This document shows, piece by piece, positions 41,444 through 52,144 of a stretch of 64,000 nt of DNA. Location of the stretch: the NCBI RefSeq assembly GCF_021533215.1, contig NZ_JAJNKA010000003.1, forward strand, positions 248,001 through 312,000, given 5' to 3'. The notes under the pieces were generated by a model. The model did no database searches. It was not told the origin of the DNA and was given only the letters and a program-made list of their open reading frames with translations. Position numbers and translations under genes: made by a program. Each line of letters begins with the position of its first letter. The first letter of the stretch is position 1. The stretch is from Portibacter lacus. Lineage in GTDB: Bacteria > Bacteroidota > Bacteroidia > Chitinophagales > Saprospiraceae.

Positions 41444-44251
41444 ATGACGAAGTCCATACTTACCAAGACTCCTTTCAAAGACAACAAAATTGCTATTGCG
41501 GTTATATGTTATCTACTCATCGTACTATCTATCATTGGATTTTCAGCCATTGCTAAATGGACAATCATCAATTCTGGCTTAAGCTACGACTTTGAAAACC
41601 TCTTAAAACTTGACTTCAAAAGTTATTTCAGTTTATTGGGGATTGTCTTCCTAATTTTACTTCAATTTTATGCTACATATCGACTAAGTATAAAAATAAA
41701 GTCACTCGAATTAAATAACTGGAGTCGTTTTTCTTGTTTGATCAGTTCCGTTTTACTAAGTATTCCTATTTATTATCTTTTCAATTTCCAAATGGGTTAC
41801 TTCCCATTTTATCTTTCTATTACTAGTTTTCTCTTCTTAGCAGATCTCTTTATAGATCGAAGGGACACCAGCATCATATGGATCATATTCTGGATGATCA
41901 CCCTATGTAGCTTGTCTGCCGTTTTATTATTTAACTACTATCTCAAGTTTGACCTGAATACGAAAGTAGATTTCGCGAAGTCTTTGGTCAATGAAAAAGA
42001 TGATACATTCATTTCAGAACTCCGAGCTTTCGATCAAAAAATAGATGATATCAACTTATTATCATTTCTAGACTCCATTCCAAATCCGCTAAAAATCCAT
42101 AAAGTAGAATTCAATCAGGTACTTTCAGATTTCGTCAATGATTATGAGACGATCGATGCTAAGAGCAAGGCTATATTCAATGCTTTTGACAAATTCGAAA
42201 ATTCCATGGTTTATGATCAATTTACGACCATGGCATTCTACAAGGACTTTATAAAAAACAGTATCGCCATAGATACCAATATCTACTTTGAACCAGTAAG
42301 TAATACTTATGTTCTTCGAAAAAACCAAGATATCCGATTACATCCTGGTGGTCCATTTACCGTATACTTTGAATTTCTACCACTAGACAAGTTTAATACC
42401 CCTGCTAAACTACTTTCACACACCTTCCAGAAATACCATGAAGAGCCAGATTATGGAGTCTATATAAATGGTGTATTGAAAAACACGAATGGGTATCACT
42501 TTAATAAGCTTAGCAACAAGGCTAAAGAACTCAAGGTTGGAAAATACATCAGCTACAATGAAAAGAATATTTCAAATTTAATCTACAAAGTTGATGATCG
42601 GACAGCGGTTCATGTTCAGAGCAAGTTTGCAAGAATCATTAAACCTATCTCCCTATTTTCTTTCTTGTTTATTCTAATGGGAATAACACTGAGTATTATA
42701 GCGCTTTTTAACACGAAGTACAAATTTCTACCGCCTCAGTTATTATTGAAACTGAATAATATATCATCTCTAAGACGGCGAATCCAACTTTCCGTAATTA
42801 CATTGAGTATCTTCTCATTCGTAGCGATCGGAGTGGTAACCATAATCTATTTCCGATACTTATCTAATGAATACGATATGGATCTTATAGAGGAGAAAAA
42901 CATTGCGATCACAGCTGATGTATCTGCACGACTTCAAAACATTGACAATTCAAGAAATGCGCTTAGGGTATTAGAAACAAATATTCATGCTATTTCTGAA
43001 ACTCATCAAGTAGATATACACCTTTATGATGATAATGGAAAGCTCATAAATTCATCAGCTCCGAAATTATTTGAATTAGGATTTTCACCTAATCTAATCA
43101 ATACCGCATTGCTTAACTTGCTAAAATCAAATAATGGCGTCTATTCGAGTCCAGAACTGAGTAAGGTCGGAGACTTAAGCTTTAGGAATATCTTCATTCC
43201 AGTGAAATACGATGATATCAATGAAAATTTAGCATATCTGCAGCTTCTTCACGCTCCGCAAATTAAGACACAGAACAATGTAACCGATTTCGTCGGAACA
43301 CTTCTTAATGTGTATGTATTCTTATTCCTATTGGCAGGTGCGATAGCCTTGGCTGTGGCTAATTCAATTACAAGACCGATAACAGTTCTAGGTGACCAGA
43401 TCAAAAATTTCAAGCTCGGAAGAAAAAATAAAAAATTAGAATGGGATAGTGAAGATGAGTTAGGAGAACTCATTTCTAACTATAACAATATGGCTGAACA
43501 GTTAGACGAATCAGCGATGATGATTGCGAAAACAGAGCGGGAAGGAGCATGGCGTGAAATGGCTAAGCAAGTGGCTCATGAAATCAAGAACCCATTAACG
43601 CCAATGAAGCTAAGCATTCAGTATATGCAACGTGCGATTGGCTCTAGTGAAGATCCTAAGGAACTTGTGAATAATGTTTCTAATACGATTATAGAGCAAA
43701 TCGACAATTTATCACAAATCGCTTCCGAGTTTTCAAATTTTGGAACAATGCCGCAGGGAAATAATGAGAAAATTGTATTGAACGAAATCGTCGAAACCAT
43801 TCACGATCTATTTAGAAAGAGAGATGACATGGATATATTCATGACAGAGCCACTAGATGAAATATATGTATTTGCAGATCGGAATCATCTCATAAGAGTG
43901 CTTAATAATATTCTCAAAAATGCTATCCAAGCCATTCCTACAGAGCGGAGAGGAAGAATAGATCTAAAGCTATATAAAAAGACAGGTCTTGCTGTGGTTG
44001 AGATTAAGGATAATGGAATTGGTATTCCAGACCATATGAAAAATAAAGTTTTCACACCTAATTTCACTACGAAAAGCAGTGGTACAGGACTTGGTCTAGC
44101 TATTGCTGTAAATATGATGGAGTCCTTTAATGGTCATATTAGATTCACAACGGTTCCTGATAAAGGCACTACCTTCTATATTGAAATTCCATTAATGCAT
44201 GTGAAAGATAATTTCGAAGATGTGGAGCGAATATCATTAGAACTAAATTAG
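41444..44251 (+). CDS. NtrY-like membrane sensor histidine kinase
   Basis: A 935-residue histidine kinase of the NtrY type. The N-terminus has several membrane helices (IAIAVICYLLIVLSIIGF, YFSLLGIVFLILLQFY, LISSVLLSIPIYYLF, IIWIIFWMITLCSLSAVLL). A long extracytoplasmic region and further helices near 400-425 and 445-470 follow. After a second sensor segment and a last helix (FLFLLAGAIALAVANSI) comes HAMP (about 640-690). The HisKA motif AHEIKNPLTPMKLS has its phospho-His at residue 712. The ATPase N-box is NNILKNAIQAIP, then DNGIGIP and GTGLGLAIA. No response regulator is adjacent; the NtrX-like gene at 22.0-23.3 kb is a candidate partner. The signal sensed is unknown. Confidence 0.92.
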   Translation: MTKSILTKTPFKDNKIAIAVICYLLIVLSIIGFSAIAKWTIINSGLSYDFENLLKLDFKSYFSLLGIVFLILLQFYATYRLSIKIKSLELNNWSRFSCLISSVLLSIPIYYLFNFQMGYFPFYLSITSFLFLADLFIDRRDTSIIWIIFWMITLCSLSAVLLFNYYLKFDLNTKVDFAKSLVNEKDDTFISELRAFDQKIDDINLLSFLDSIPNPLKIHKVEFNQVLSDFVNDYETIDAKSKAIFNAFDKFENSMVYDQFTTMAFYKDFIKNSIAIDTNIYFEPVSNTYVLRKNQDIRLHPGGPFTVYFEFLPLDKFNTPAKLLSHTFQKYHEEPDYGVYINGVLKNTNGYHFNKLSNKAKELKVGKYISYNEKNISNLIYKVDDRTAVHVQSKFARIIKPISLFSFLFILMGITLSIIALFNTKYKFLPPQLLLKLNNISSLRRRIQLSVITLSIFSFVAIGVVTIIYFRYLSNEYDMDLIEEKNIAITADVSARLQNIDNSRNALRVLETNIHAISETHQVDIHLYDDNGKLINSSAPKLFELGFSPNLINTALLNLLKSNNGVYSSPELSKVGDLSFRNIFIPVKYDDINENLAYLQLLHAPQIKTQNNVTDFVGTLLNVYVFLFLLAGAIALAVANSITRPITVLGDQIKNFKLGRKNKKLEWDSEDELGELISNYNNMAEQLDESAMMIAKTEREGAWREMAKQVAHEIKNPLTPMKLSIQYMQRAIGSSEDPKELVNNVSNTIIEQIDNLSQIASEFSNFGTMPQGNNEKIVLNEIVETIHDLFRKRDDMDIFMTEPLDEIYVFADRNHLIRVLNNILKNAIQAIPTERRGRIDLKLYKKTGLAVVEIKDNGIGIPDHMKNKVFTPNFTTKSSGTGLGLAIAVNMMESFNGHIRFTTVPDKGTTFYIEIPLMHVKDNFEDVERISLELN

Positions 44252-44298
44252 CAAAACATTTTTTTTCATATCTTGTTATTCATATAAAAGCAGATAAA

Positions 44299-44787
44299 AT
44301 GACTTGGTTACTGTATGTTGGATGTGTTATAGGGGCGTATATAGGAATGGAATTCATGGCTTGGTTTACTCATAAGTATCTGATGCATGGTCTATTATGG
44401 TCATGGCATGAAGATCATCACAAACCGCATGAAAATGACGGATTTTTCGAAAAGAATGACCGTTTCTTTTTAGTATTTGCAATTCCGAGTGCTGCCTGTT
44501 ATATGCTGGGAGCATACTATCCTGACTTAAGATACTTGCTATATATTGGTATAGGAATTAGTCTCTATGGACTAACCTACTTCCTTATCCATGATGTATA
44601 TATTCATCAGAGATTCAAATGGTTTCGACAATTAGAAAGTCCATATTCGAAAGCTATCCTTAGAGCGCATGGAGCACATCATGCAATACAAACAAAGGAA
44701 GATTGTGAATCATTTGGCTTGCTAATCGTTGCAAGAAAATATTTTAAACGCCGATCTGAAAGAAAGCGCGCAGCAGCATCTTCCTAA
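44299..44787 (+). CDS. crtZ: Beta-carotene hydroxylase (CrtZ type)
   Basis: Integral-membrane di-iron hydroxylase that adds 3-hydroxyl groups to beta-carotene rings, giving zeaxanthin. The 162 residues carry the four histidine clusters of the family in order: HKYLMH, HEDHH, HDVYIHQ and HGAHH. Membrane helices surround them (LLYVGCVIGAYIGMEFMAW, FFLVFAIPSAACYML, YLLYIGIGISLYGL). The tail is basic. Other carotenoid genes are not in the window. It follows the histidine kinase by 47 bases and precedes the serine hydrolase gene by two bases. Carotenoid pigments are common in this phylum, so the assignment is plausible; the exact substrate is inferred. Confidence 0.92.
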   Translation: MTWLLYVGCVIGAYIGMEFMAWFTHKYLMHGLLWSWHEDHHKPHENDGFFEKNDRFFLVFAIPSAACYMLGAYYPDLRYLLYIGIGISLYGLTYFLIHDVYIHQRFKWFRQLESPYSKAILRAHGAHHAIQTKEDCESFGLLIVARKYFKRRSERKRAAASS

Positions 44788-44789
44788 TT

Positions 44790-46019
44790 TTGAAAAAGTT
44801 AACCCCACCATTTTTAACCACATGGACTATGTGTCTAGTCCTTATTTGCTGTCTTGCTAGCTGTAGAGAGCAAGAGAAGACTATTATATACTCTGAGCCT
44901 GCCATTATAGATACTTTTGATCAAGAGCTAGTTGTCATTGAAAACATAGATCTTGCCCTTAAAGTAGATTCCTTGTTTAATGAGGCCTTGAAGGAATTAC
45001 AGATTTCAGGAGCTGCTGTTTCAATCCTAGATGGTAATACTGCTGTTTTACAAAAAACATATGGTTATAGTGATGCTCGATCTAAGGTACCACTTACAAC
45101 TAAAAGTGTATTTCGAATAGGATCAGTTTCTAAATCCATAACAGGCGTACTTTCTGGGATATTATTTCAGCAAGGCAAAATCAACTTTGACGAACAGGTC
45201 TCCCAAGTAGATCCTGATTTCTCATTCTATAATTCAAATTATACCAAAGATGTAAAATTATCTCATCTACTTTCACACACTTCTGGCCTCCCCTATCACA
45301 GTTATACTAACCTCGTAGAATATGGACTTCCTCTTCATAAAATAGTATGCAGATTTAGTGAAATTATGAACTTAGAATCACCAGGAAATGTGTACAGTTA
45401 TCAGAATGCAGCTTTTGCAGAAAGTGGCGCTGTATTATCTCAAAAATTACATATGCCTATACAAAATATCTATAAGACTTTTCTTTTCGGTCCATTAGGT
45501 ATGAAATCAGCATCTACTTCTTATGCTGACCTGAAAGATTCTGATAATTTTGCTAAGCCGCATAAAAAAATAGCTGGTATATGGATACCCCAGTCCGTAA
45601 ATAAAAAATACTATAATGCCATTCCTGCTGGAGGTGTGAACGCAAGTATAGAAGATATGAGTAAAATAATGAGATTGCTCTTAGGGAATTTCCCAACAAT
45701 GCTAGCTGATTCAACCATCAGCATTCTTACTACCCCTACAATAGATACAAAAGTTAGATACCGTTATTATAAGAAATGGGAAAATTTCGATAAATCCTAC
45801 TATGGCTATGGTTGGCGAATTCATACCTTCAAAGATCCAACAACAGGTGTTTCAGATACTTTAATCCATCATGGTGGGCAGGTTAATAATTACCGAAGTG
45901 AAATTGCAATTGACCGAAAGAATGGGATTGCGATATGTGTTTTATTCAATAGCTATACACCATTAGCGAATACGGTTATTCCAAAATTACTAGAAATAGT
46001 TAAAGCCATTCATAAATAG
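44790..46019 (+). CDS. Serine hydrolase, beta-lactamase (class C/penicillin-binding) family lipoprotein
   Basis: Serine hydrolase of the class C beta-lactamase / DD-peptidase-like family (409 residues), which acts on D-amino acid peptides or esters. The start is TTG, two bases after crtZ, giving MKKLTPPFLTT and a lipoprotein signal with lipobox LASC (Cys25), so it is anchored to a membrane. The catalytic tetrad start is S112-V-S-K115 (RIGSVSKSITG), followed by LSHLLSHTSGLPYHSY, the YxN motif in YSYQNAAF, and an HHGG motif (LIHHGGQVNNYRSE) in place of KTG. The last part of the gene and its downstream flank are duplicated in tandem directly after it. Substrate unknown; there is no reason to call it an antibiotic-resistance gene. 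Confidence 0.85.
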   Translation: MKKLTPPFLTTWTMCLVLICCLASCREQEKTIIYSEPAIIDTFDQELVVIENIDLALKVDSLFNEALKELQISGAAVSILDGNTAVLQKTYGYSDARSKVPLTTKSVFRIGSVSKSITGVLSGILFQQGKINFDEQVSQVDPDFSFYNSNYTKDVKLSHLLSHTSGLPYHSYTNLVEYGLPLHKIVCRFSEIMNLESPGNVYSYQNAAFAESGAVLSQKLHMPIQNIYKTFLFGPLGMKSASTSYADLKDSDNFAKPHKKIAGIWIPQSVNKKYYNAIPAGGVNASIEDMSKIMRLLLGNFPTMLADSTISILTTPTIDTKVRYRYYKKWENFDKSYYGYGWRIHTFKDPTTGVSDTLIHHGGQVNNYRSEIAIDRKNGIAICVLFNSYTPLANTVIPKLLEIVKAIHK

Positions 46020-46680
46020 GGTCTCTAATTCGTTTTGTAACTTGTTTCCCGTATTGCTTACTTAACAGCTTGCAATATCATTCGAAATTTTCTACTACGA
46101 ATGAATCAATATTTTTGCTAAGCCGCATAAAAAAATAGGAGGTAAATGGATACCCCAGTCCGTAAATAAAAAATACTATAATGCCATTCCTGCTGGAGGT
46201 GTGAACGCAAGTATAGAAGATATGAGTAAAGTAATGAGATTGCTCTTAGGGAATTTCCCATCTACGCTAGCTGATTCAACCATCAGCATTCTTACTACCC
46301 CTATAATTGATACAAAAGTTAAATACCGTTATTATAAGAAATGGGAAAATTTCGATAAATCCTATTATGGCTATGGTTGGCGAATTCATACCTTCAAAGA
46401 TCCAACAACAGGTGTTTCAGATACTTTAATCCATCATGGTGGGCAGGTTAATAATTACCGAAGTGAAATTGCAATTGACCGAAAGAATGGGATTGCGATA
46501 TGTGTTTTATTCAATAGCTATACACCATTAGCGAATACGGTTATTCCAAAATTACTAGAAATAGTTAAAGCCATTCATAAATAGGGTCTCTAATTTGTTG
46601 TATTCATTGACTACTGTATTGCATTCTTAGTAGCTTGCAATATCATTCGAAATTTTCTACTACGGATGAATCAATATTTC
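45551..46680. repeat. Tandem duplication of a 565-base unit
   Basis: Copy 1 (45551-46115) and copy 2 (46116-46680) are direct repeats with a constant 565-base offset. The unit covers the last 469 bases of the serine hydrolase gene plus about 96 bases of downstream DNA. Coding parts differ at only a few positions. The spacer parts (from GTCTCTAATT to CAATATTT) differ more in the middle but share the end block from TTGCAATATCATTCG onward. The junction CAATATTTTTGCTAAG compared with the end CAATATTTCTGATAA suggests a short-homology event. Confidence 0.9.
46105..46584 (+). pseudogene. Duplicated 3' fragment of the serine hydrolase gene
   Basis: Second copy of the C-terminal third of the neighbouring serine hydrolase, from FAKPHKK to the identical end VKAIHK. 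The frame is open from just after a TGA at 46102, but no ATG opens it; an internal GTG at 46201 is the only conventional start and would give 127 residues. The fragment lacks the SxxK and YxN motifs and any signal peptide, so it cannot be an active enzyme. Most of the few differences from copy 1 are conservative or silent (for example V for I in SKVMRL, K for R in KVKYRY). That may mean the copies are kept alike by recombination or that the event is fairly recent. I treat it as a remnant. Confidence 0.85.
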
Positions 46681-46683
46681 TGA

Positions 46684-46717
46684 TAAAAAAAAGAGGCTGC
46701 ACTAAAAGTACAACCTC
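46684..46717 (-). terminator. Rho-independent terminator of sucD
   Basis: On the minus strand GAGGTTGTACT pairs along its whole length with AGTGCAGCCTC (two G-U wobbles) around TTT and is followed by eight T. It lies 33 bases after the sucD stop. Confidence 0.87.
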
Positions 46718-46749
46718 GATTATCTTGAGTAATATTTGAAAGTAATTAA

Positions 46750-47625
46750 TTACCCTTCTATTACTTTTTTCATTGTAATTCCTATTTCAGCTGGCGAGTG
46801 AACAACATGAATTCCACATTCTGCCATAATTTTCATTTTAGCTTCAGCAGTATCATCTTTTCCGCCTACTATAGCACCAGCGTGGCCCATAGTTCTTCCT
46901 GCAGGCGCTGTCTGACCAGCTATAAAACCAACAACTGGTTTCTTATTTCCTGTTTCTTTGATATACTGAGCTGCAAGCGCTTCGTAATTCCCACCTATTT
47001 CACCGATCATTACAATCCCTACTGTTTCAGGATCGTTCATAAATAATTCGATTGCCTCTTTAGTAGGTGTTCCCACGATAGGGTCACCACCAATACCGAT
47101 AGCAGTAGAAATACCAAGACCAGCTTTTACAATCTGATCAGCCGCTTCATAAGTTAGCGTACCTGACTTAGATACAACTCCTATATTTCCTTTTTTAAAG
47201 ACAAAACCAGGCATGATACCCACCTTAGCTTCTCCCGGCGTAATCACACCAGGACAGTTAGGTCCAATTAAAGTACAATCTCTATCTTGGATATAAGATC
47301 TTACTTTAACCATGTCTTGAACAGGAATTCCTTCCGTAATACAAATGATAACTTTAATACCAGCTTCAGCAGCTTCCATAATAGCATCTCCAGCGAAAGC
47401 AGGAGGAACGAATATTATAGTTGTATCTGCACCAAGATCTTTAACTGCATCAGCTACTGTATTTTTCACTGGTTTGCCTAAGTGTTCTTGACCTCCTTTA
47501 CCCGGAGTAACACCACCAACAATGTTGGTTCCATATTCTATCATTTGCTCTGCGTGAAAAGAACCTTCTTTTCCAGTAAAGCCTTGTACTATTATTTTTG
47601 AATCCTTATTGACTAATACACTCAT
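46750..47625 (-). CDS. sucD: Succinyl-CoA ligase, alpha subunit
   Basis: Alpha subunit of succinyl-CoA synthetase, the TCA-cycle enzyme that makes ATP or GTP from succinyl-CoA. The 291 residues have the CoA-binding Rossmann domain ([22 protein letters not shown]) and the ligase domain, with [20 protein letters not shown] and GGDPIVGT. The phosphorylated His248 is in [13 protein letters not shown]. The beta-subunit gene is not adjacent. It overlaps the DivIC-like gene upstream by one base, so the two are translationally coupled, and a terminator follows. Confidence 0.96.
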   Translation of the reverse strand: MSVLVNKDSKIIVQGFTGKEGSFHAEQMIEYGTNIVGGVTPGKGGQEHLGKPVKNTVADAVKDLGADTTIIFVPPAFAGDAIMEAAEAGIKVIICITEGIPVQDMVKVRSYIQDRDCTLIGPNCPGVITPGEAKVGIMPGFVFKKGNIGVVSKSGTLTYEAADQIVKAGLGISTAIGIGGDPIVGTPTKEAIELFMNDPETVGIVMIGEIGGNYEALAAQYIKETGNKKPVVGFIAGQTAPAGRTMGHAGAIVGGKDDTAEAKMKIMAECGIHVVHSPAEIGITMKKVIEG

Positions 47626-47936
47626 TAATTTTGTCTTTTTTCTATGATAAAAACATCTTCGTCGTCTTTATGTAAATAGTATTTTTCTCTTCCATACTTC
47701 TCTTGATTCATTTCTAAATCTTTCTTCTCGATCTTTGCGTTTTTGACATCTTCTAAAATATTAGCATATTCTTGCTCTAGCTTTTGTGTGGAGTTTTTCA
47801 ACTTCACTTGTGCAAAGAAATTATACTTATCAAAAAACAATAACCAGCCTAGAAAAATAAATATCGTAATAACATACTTATTAAACCATCTTTTTCTAAA
47901 CTTAAGAAAATTAGAAGTATCAGTCTTCTTTTTCAT
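47625..47936 (-). CDS. FtsB/DivIC-like septum formation protein
   Basis: Small bitopic membrane protein of 103 residues. A basic cytoplasmic start ([11 protein letters not shown]) is followed by one membrane helix ([15 protein letters not shown]), then [35 protein letters not shown], a coiled coil. The end, [22 protein letters not shown], matches the septum formation initiator family, where MARExYxMxxxGExVFxI is usual. Such proteins link FtsL and FtsQ in the division complex. In many Bacteroidota it lies next to eno, as here (63 bases away). sucD overlaps its stop codon by one base. Confidence 0.85.
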   Translation of the reverse strand: MKKKTDTSNFLKFRKRWFNKYVITIFIFLGWLLFFDKYNFFAQVKLKNSTQKLEQEYANILEDVKNAKIEKKDLEMNQEKYGREKYYLHKDDEDVFIIEKRQN

Positions 47937-47999
47937 AATGAACCATTTACATATAAAGATAATTGATTATTCGTTAATAATCTATTTTGAATCGCTATA

Positions 48000-49289
<1,290 letters not shown>

Positions 49290-49298
49290 TTATTTATT

Positions 49299-50396
49299 TT
49301 ATAATAAAGATACAAATTCATCAAACAGATACCTAGAATCATGTGGTCCAGGTGCTGCTTCAGGGTGATATTGGACAGAAAACGCTTTCTTCCCTTTAAT
49401 CTTCATCCCTTCTATGGTATTATCATTAAGATTCTTATGTGTAATTAAAATGTCGTCACTTCTTTTCTCCAACTCTTCCGCATTTACTCCAAAACCATGA
49501 TTCTGACTTGTAATTTCACCTTTAGTTGAAATCAAGTTTAATACTGGATGGTTAATACCTCTGTGTCCGTGATGCATTTTATACGTTGGGATATCCATAG
49601 CTAAAGCTAATATCTGATGTCCTAAACATATGCCAAATACAGGCTTGTCTTTTTCTAATATTTTCTTAACTGTTTCTATAGCGTAATCCATTGCAGCTGG
49701 ATCACCAGGACCGTTAGATAAAAAGTAACCATCAGGATTCCACTTTTCTAATTCTTCGAAAGGTGTTATAGCGTTAAATACTTTCAGATAGCAACCTCGC
49801 TCTGTAAAACAGTCAAGAATTTTAACTTTTGTACCATAATCAAGTACCGCGATTCTCTTTTCATCATCAGGTGTTCCTACGAAGTAAGGTTCTTTCGTAC
49901 TTACAACTGAAGCAAGTTCAAGACCGTCCATACTTGGAACTTTCTTAAGTTCCTTCATTAGTTCGTCCTTATCAAGTACTACTGAAGAAATAATCGCATT
50001 CATTGCTCCTTTATCTCTGATATATCTAACAATAGATCTAGTATCTACATCAGAAATCCCTACGACGCCTTCATCTTCAAAGTATTGTTGTAAATCGAGA
50101 TCTGCTGCTTGTCTACTATAATCATTTGTGAAATTCTTACATACTAGACCGGCAATTTGTACACGATTAGATTCGATGTCTTTGGTAGAAGTTCCATAAT
50201 TACCAATGTGTGCATTAGTAGCTACTAGAACCTGACCATAATAAGATGGATCCGTAAAAATTTCTTGGTATCCAGTCATTCCTGTATTAAAACAGATTTC
50301 TCCAGATGTTGTTCCTTTCTTACCACAGGCTTTGCCTTCATAGAAGGTTCCGTCTTCTAATAATAAGATTGCTTTTTCGTATGTTGGATTTACCAT
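49299..50396 (-). CDS. carA: Carbamoyl-phosphate synthase small subunit
   Basis: Glutamine-hydrolysing subunit that supplies ammonia to CarB for carbamoyl phosphate, the precursor of arginine and pyrimidines. The 365-residue protein has the N-terminal CPSase domain (AILLLEDGTFYEGKA, GEICFNTGMTGYQEIFTDPSYYGQ) and a class I glutamine amidotransferase domain. The nucleophile Cys is in FGICLGHQ, and the His-Glu of the triad are in VQYHPEAAPGPHD. carB is not adjacent. A -7 box 28 bases before its ATG gives it a promoter independent of the ribosomal genes upstream. Confidence 0.97.
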   Translation of the reverse strand: MVNPTYEKAILLLEDGTFYEGKACGKKGTTSGEICFNTGMTGYQEIFTDPSYYGQVLVATNAHIGNYGTSTKDIESNRVQIAGLVCKNFTNDYSRQAADLDLQQYFEDEGVVGISDVDTRSIVRYIRDKGAMNAIISSVVLDKDELMKELKKVPSMDGLELASVVSTKEPYFVGTPDDEKRIAVLDYGTKVKILDCFTERGCYLKVFNAITPFEELEKWNPDGYFLSNGPGDPAAMDYAIETVKKILEKDKPVFGICLGHQILALAMDIPTYKMHHGHRGINHPVLNLISTKGEITSQNHGFGVNAEELEKRSDDILITHKNLNDNTIEGMKIKGKKAFSVQYHPEAAPGPHDSRYLFDEFVSLL

Positions 50397-50423
50397 TGAA
50401 ACTAATTCTTGTTAAGAGAGTTG

Positions 50424-50431
50424 CAAATATA
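50424..50431 (-). promoter_or_regulatory. -7 promoter box of carA
   Basis: Minus strand TATATTTG followed by C, a perfect match to TAnnTTTG, 28 bases before the carA ATG and immediately after the rplQ terminator. It marks the boundary between the ribosomal operon and the carA-eno-sucD group. Confidence 0.6.
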
Positions 50432-50466
50432 AAAAAAGGTGGTAATGAGCTACATTTACCACCTTT
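50431..50466 (-). terminator. Rho-independent terminator of the ribosomal supercluster
   Basis: On the minus strand AAAGGTGGTAA pairs with TTACCACCTTT around a loop and runs into seven T. It lies 33 bases after the rplQ stop, ending the S10-spc-alpha block. Confidence 0.88.
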
Positions 50467-50498
50467 ATATTTTTTATAAATTTTTCCAAACTTATATT

Positions 50499-50963
50499 TT
50501 ATTCTTCTTCATTTTTAGCAGCAACAGCAGGTTTACTACTTCCCTTACCTTTCTTTCTTCTTCTTCTTCCTGTACTTGCTTTCTGCGTTTCATTAGAATA
50601 TACATCGTTATAATCGACGAATTCTATCATTGCCGTTTCTGCTGCATCACCTTTTCTGAAACCAGTTTTGATGATTCTTAGATAACCTCCTGGTCTATTA
50701 GCAATTTTTTCAGCGATAGGGCCGAATAATTCTTCAATAGATTCTTTACTCTGAAGGTGAGAGAATACTGTTCTTCTAGAATGTGTAGTATTCGTTTTAG
50801 CTTTAGTTAAAAGCGGTTCTAAGTAAATTCTTAGTGCTTTTGCTTTAGCTAAAGTCGTATTAATTCTTTTGTGCTCTACAAGAGAATTAGACATATTCTT
50901 TAAAAGTGCAGCTCTGTGCCCTTTCTTTCTTCCTAAGTGGTTAAATTTCTTACCGTGTCTCAT
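50499..50963 (-). CDS. rplQ: 50S ribosomal protein L17
   Basis: L17 binds 23S rRNA near the exit tunnel. The L17 core is at residues 1 to about 115 ([24 protein letters not shown], then [25 protein letters not shown]). A lysine-rich and Glu-rich tail brings the length to 154, longer than the 116-127 of enterobacterial L17 but usual in Bacteroidota. It is the last gene of the ribosomal block, after rpoA, as in the classic alpha operon, and a terminator follows. Confidence 0.97.
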   Translation of the reverse strand: MRHGKKFNHLGRKKGHRAALLKNMSNSLVEHKRINTTLAKAKALRIYLEPLLTKAKTNTTHSRRTVFSHLQSKESIEELFGPIAEKIANRPGGYLRIIKTGFRKGDAAETAMIEFVDYNDVYSNETQKASTGRRRRKKGKGSSKPAVAAKNEEE

Positions 50964-51073
50964 TAGAATTTAATCTTCGTATCACTAATCGAATTCCTTA
51001 TATTGGCCTAGGAATATTATCGATCGGTTAATACAGTTTTTAATTAAGCTTGCTTGCCAATAACAATTAAATG

Positions 51074-52072
51074 CTAGTCTTCGTCTAGCTTATATTTAGA
51101 TAAATCCATCCCAAAAGTTAAACCTTTGTTCTGAAGTAATTCTTCTATCTCTACTAATGATTTCTTACCAAAGTTTCTAAACTTTAATAACTCATGAGTA
51201 TCGTATCTTACTAATTCACCTAAAGAATTGATCTTAGCTGCTTTCAAGCAATTATATGCTCTTACAGATAAATCAAGATCTTCTAATGAAGTTTTAAGTA
51301 ATTTTCTCATGTGAAGGATGTGCTCATCTACGATATCATCTTCTCTATTAGAAGCGTCATCGAATGTGATGTTCTCATCCGTAATAAGCATTAAATGCTG
51401 TATTAATATTCTAGAAGCTTCTTTAATAGCATCTTCAGGGTGAATCGTTCCATCCGTCTGAACATCTAAAGTTAAAAGCTCATAATCCGTTCTTTGCCCT
51501 ACCCTTGTATTAGAAACTTTATAAGCCACCTTTTTGATAGGCGTATAAATCGCATCGATAGGAATAACTCCTATTGGTGCATCTTTAGGTAAATTCTCTT
51601 CAGCAGGTACATAACCTCTTCCTTTAGTAATCGTCAACTCTATTTCTAGGTTCACAAATGGCTCCATATGGCAAATCACCAAATCAGGATTCATTACTTT
51701 GAAAACATTAGTTTGCTCTTCAATGTCACCAGCTAGAAACTGTTCTTTACCACTTACTGTAAGGTAAATCTTCTCTTCTTTCAAGTTCTCATCTTCAACA
51801 GACTGTTTGATTCTAACCTGCTTAAGATTCAAAATTATATTTACTACATCTTCCACAACACCTTTAATCGTAGAAAATTCATGATCAACTCCCGCAATTC
51901 TAATAGCAGAAATTGAAAAACCTTCTAACGAAGACAGTAATACTCTTCTAAGTGAGTTTCCTATGGTTTGACCAAAACCTGGTTCTAATGGTCTGAATTC
52001 AAATGTACCTTGAAAATCATCTGCTTTTTGAAGAACGATTTTATCAGGTTTCTGAAAGTTCAAGATGCTCAT
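51074..52072 (-). CDS. rpoA: DNA-directed RNA polymerase alpha subunit
   Basis: Alpha subunit, which dimerises to start polymerase assembly. The 332 residues have the N-terminal dimer domain ([37 protein letters not shown]) and the C-terminal domain that contacts UP elements and activators ([41 protein letters not shown], here split as seen across about 260-310). It lies between rpsD and rplQ as in the standard alpha operon. The 72-base gap to rpsD contains a strong hairpin. Confidence 0.98.
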   Translation of the reverse strand: MSILNFQKPDKIVLQKADDFQGTFEFRPLEPGFGQTIGNSLRRVLLSSLEGFSISAIRIAGVDHEFSTIKGVVEDVVNIILNLKQVRIKQSVEDENLKEEKIYLTVSGKEQFLAGDIEEQTNVFKVMNPDLVICHMEPFVNLEIELTITKGRGYVPAEENLPKDAPIGVIPIDAIYTPIKKVAYKVSNTRVGQRTDYELLTLDVQTDGTIHPEDAIKEASRILIQHLMLITDENITFDDASNREDDIVDEHILHMRKLLKTSLEDLDLSVRAYNCLKAAKINSLGELVRYDTHELLKFRNFGKKSLVEIEELLQNKGLTFGMDLSKYKLDED

Positions 52073-52114
52073 GCGACCAAATTATTTTTAAATAAATAAA
52101 TGATAAATAGCAAT

Positions 52115-52135
52115 GCCGGATCATAATGATCCGGC
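52115..52135. promoter_or_regulatory. Strong hairpin between rpsD and rpoA
   Basis: GCCGGATCA pairs exactly with TGATCCGGC around a TAA (minus strand TTA) loop. On the minus strand no T-run follows at once, so it is not an ordinary terminator. It could slow polymerase, stabilise the mRNA end, or bind a regulator such as S4. Confidence 0.6.
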
Positions 52136-52144
52136 TTGTATTTT

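Noticed and set aside
44790-46019. Beta-lactamase resistance gene
   Set aside because: The fold and SxxK motif are shared by many esterases and peptidases, and the KTG-like motif is HHGG. There is no evidence for antibiotic hydrolysis.
45551-46680. Insertion sequence as the cause of the duplication
   Set aside because: No transposase and no terminal inverted repeats. The junction looks like a short-homology tandem duplication.
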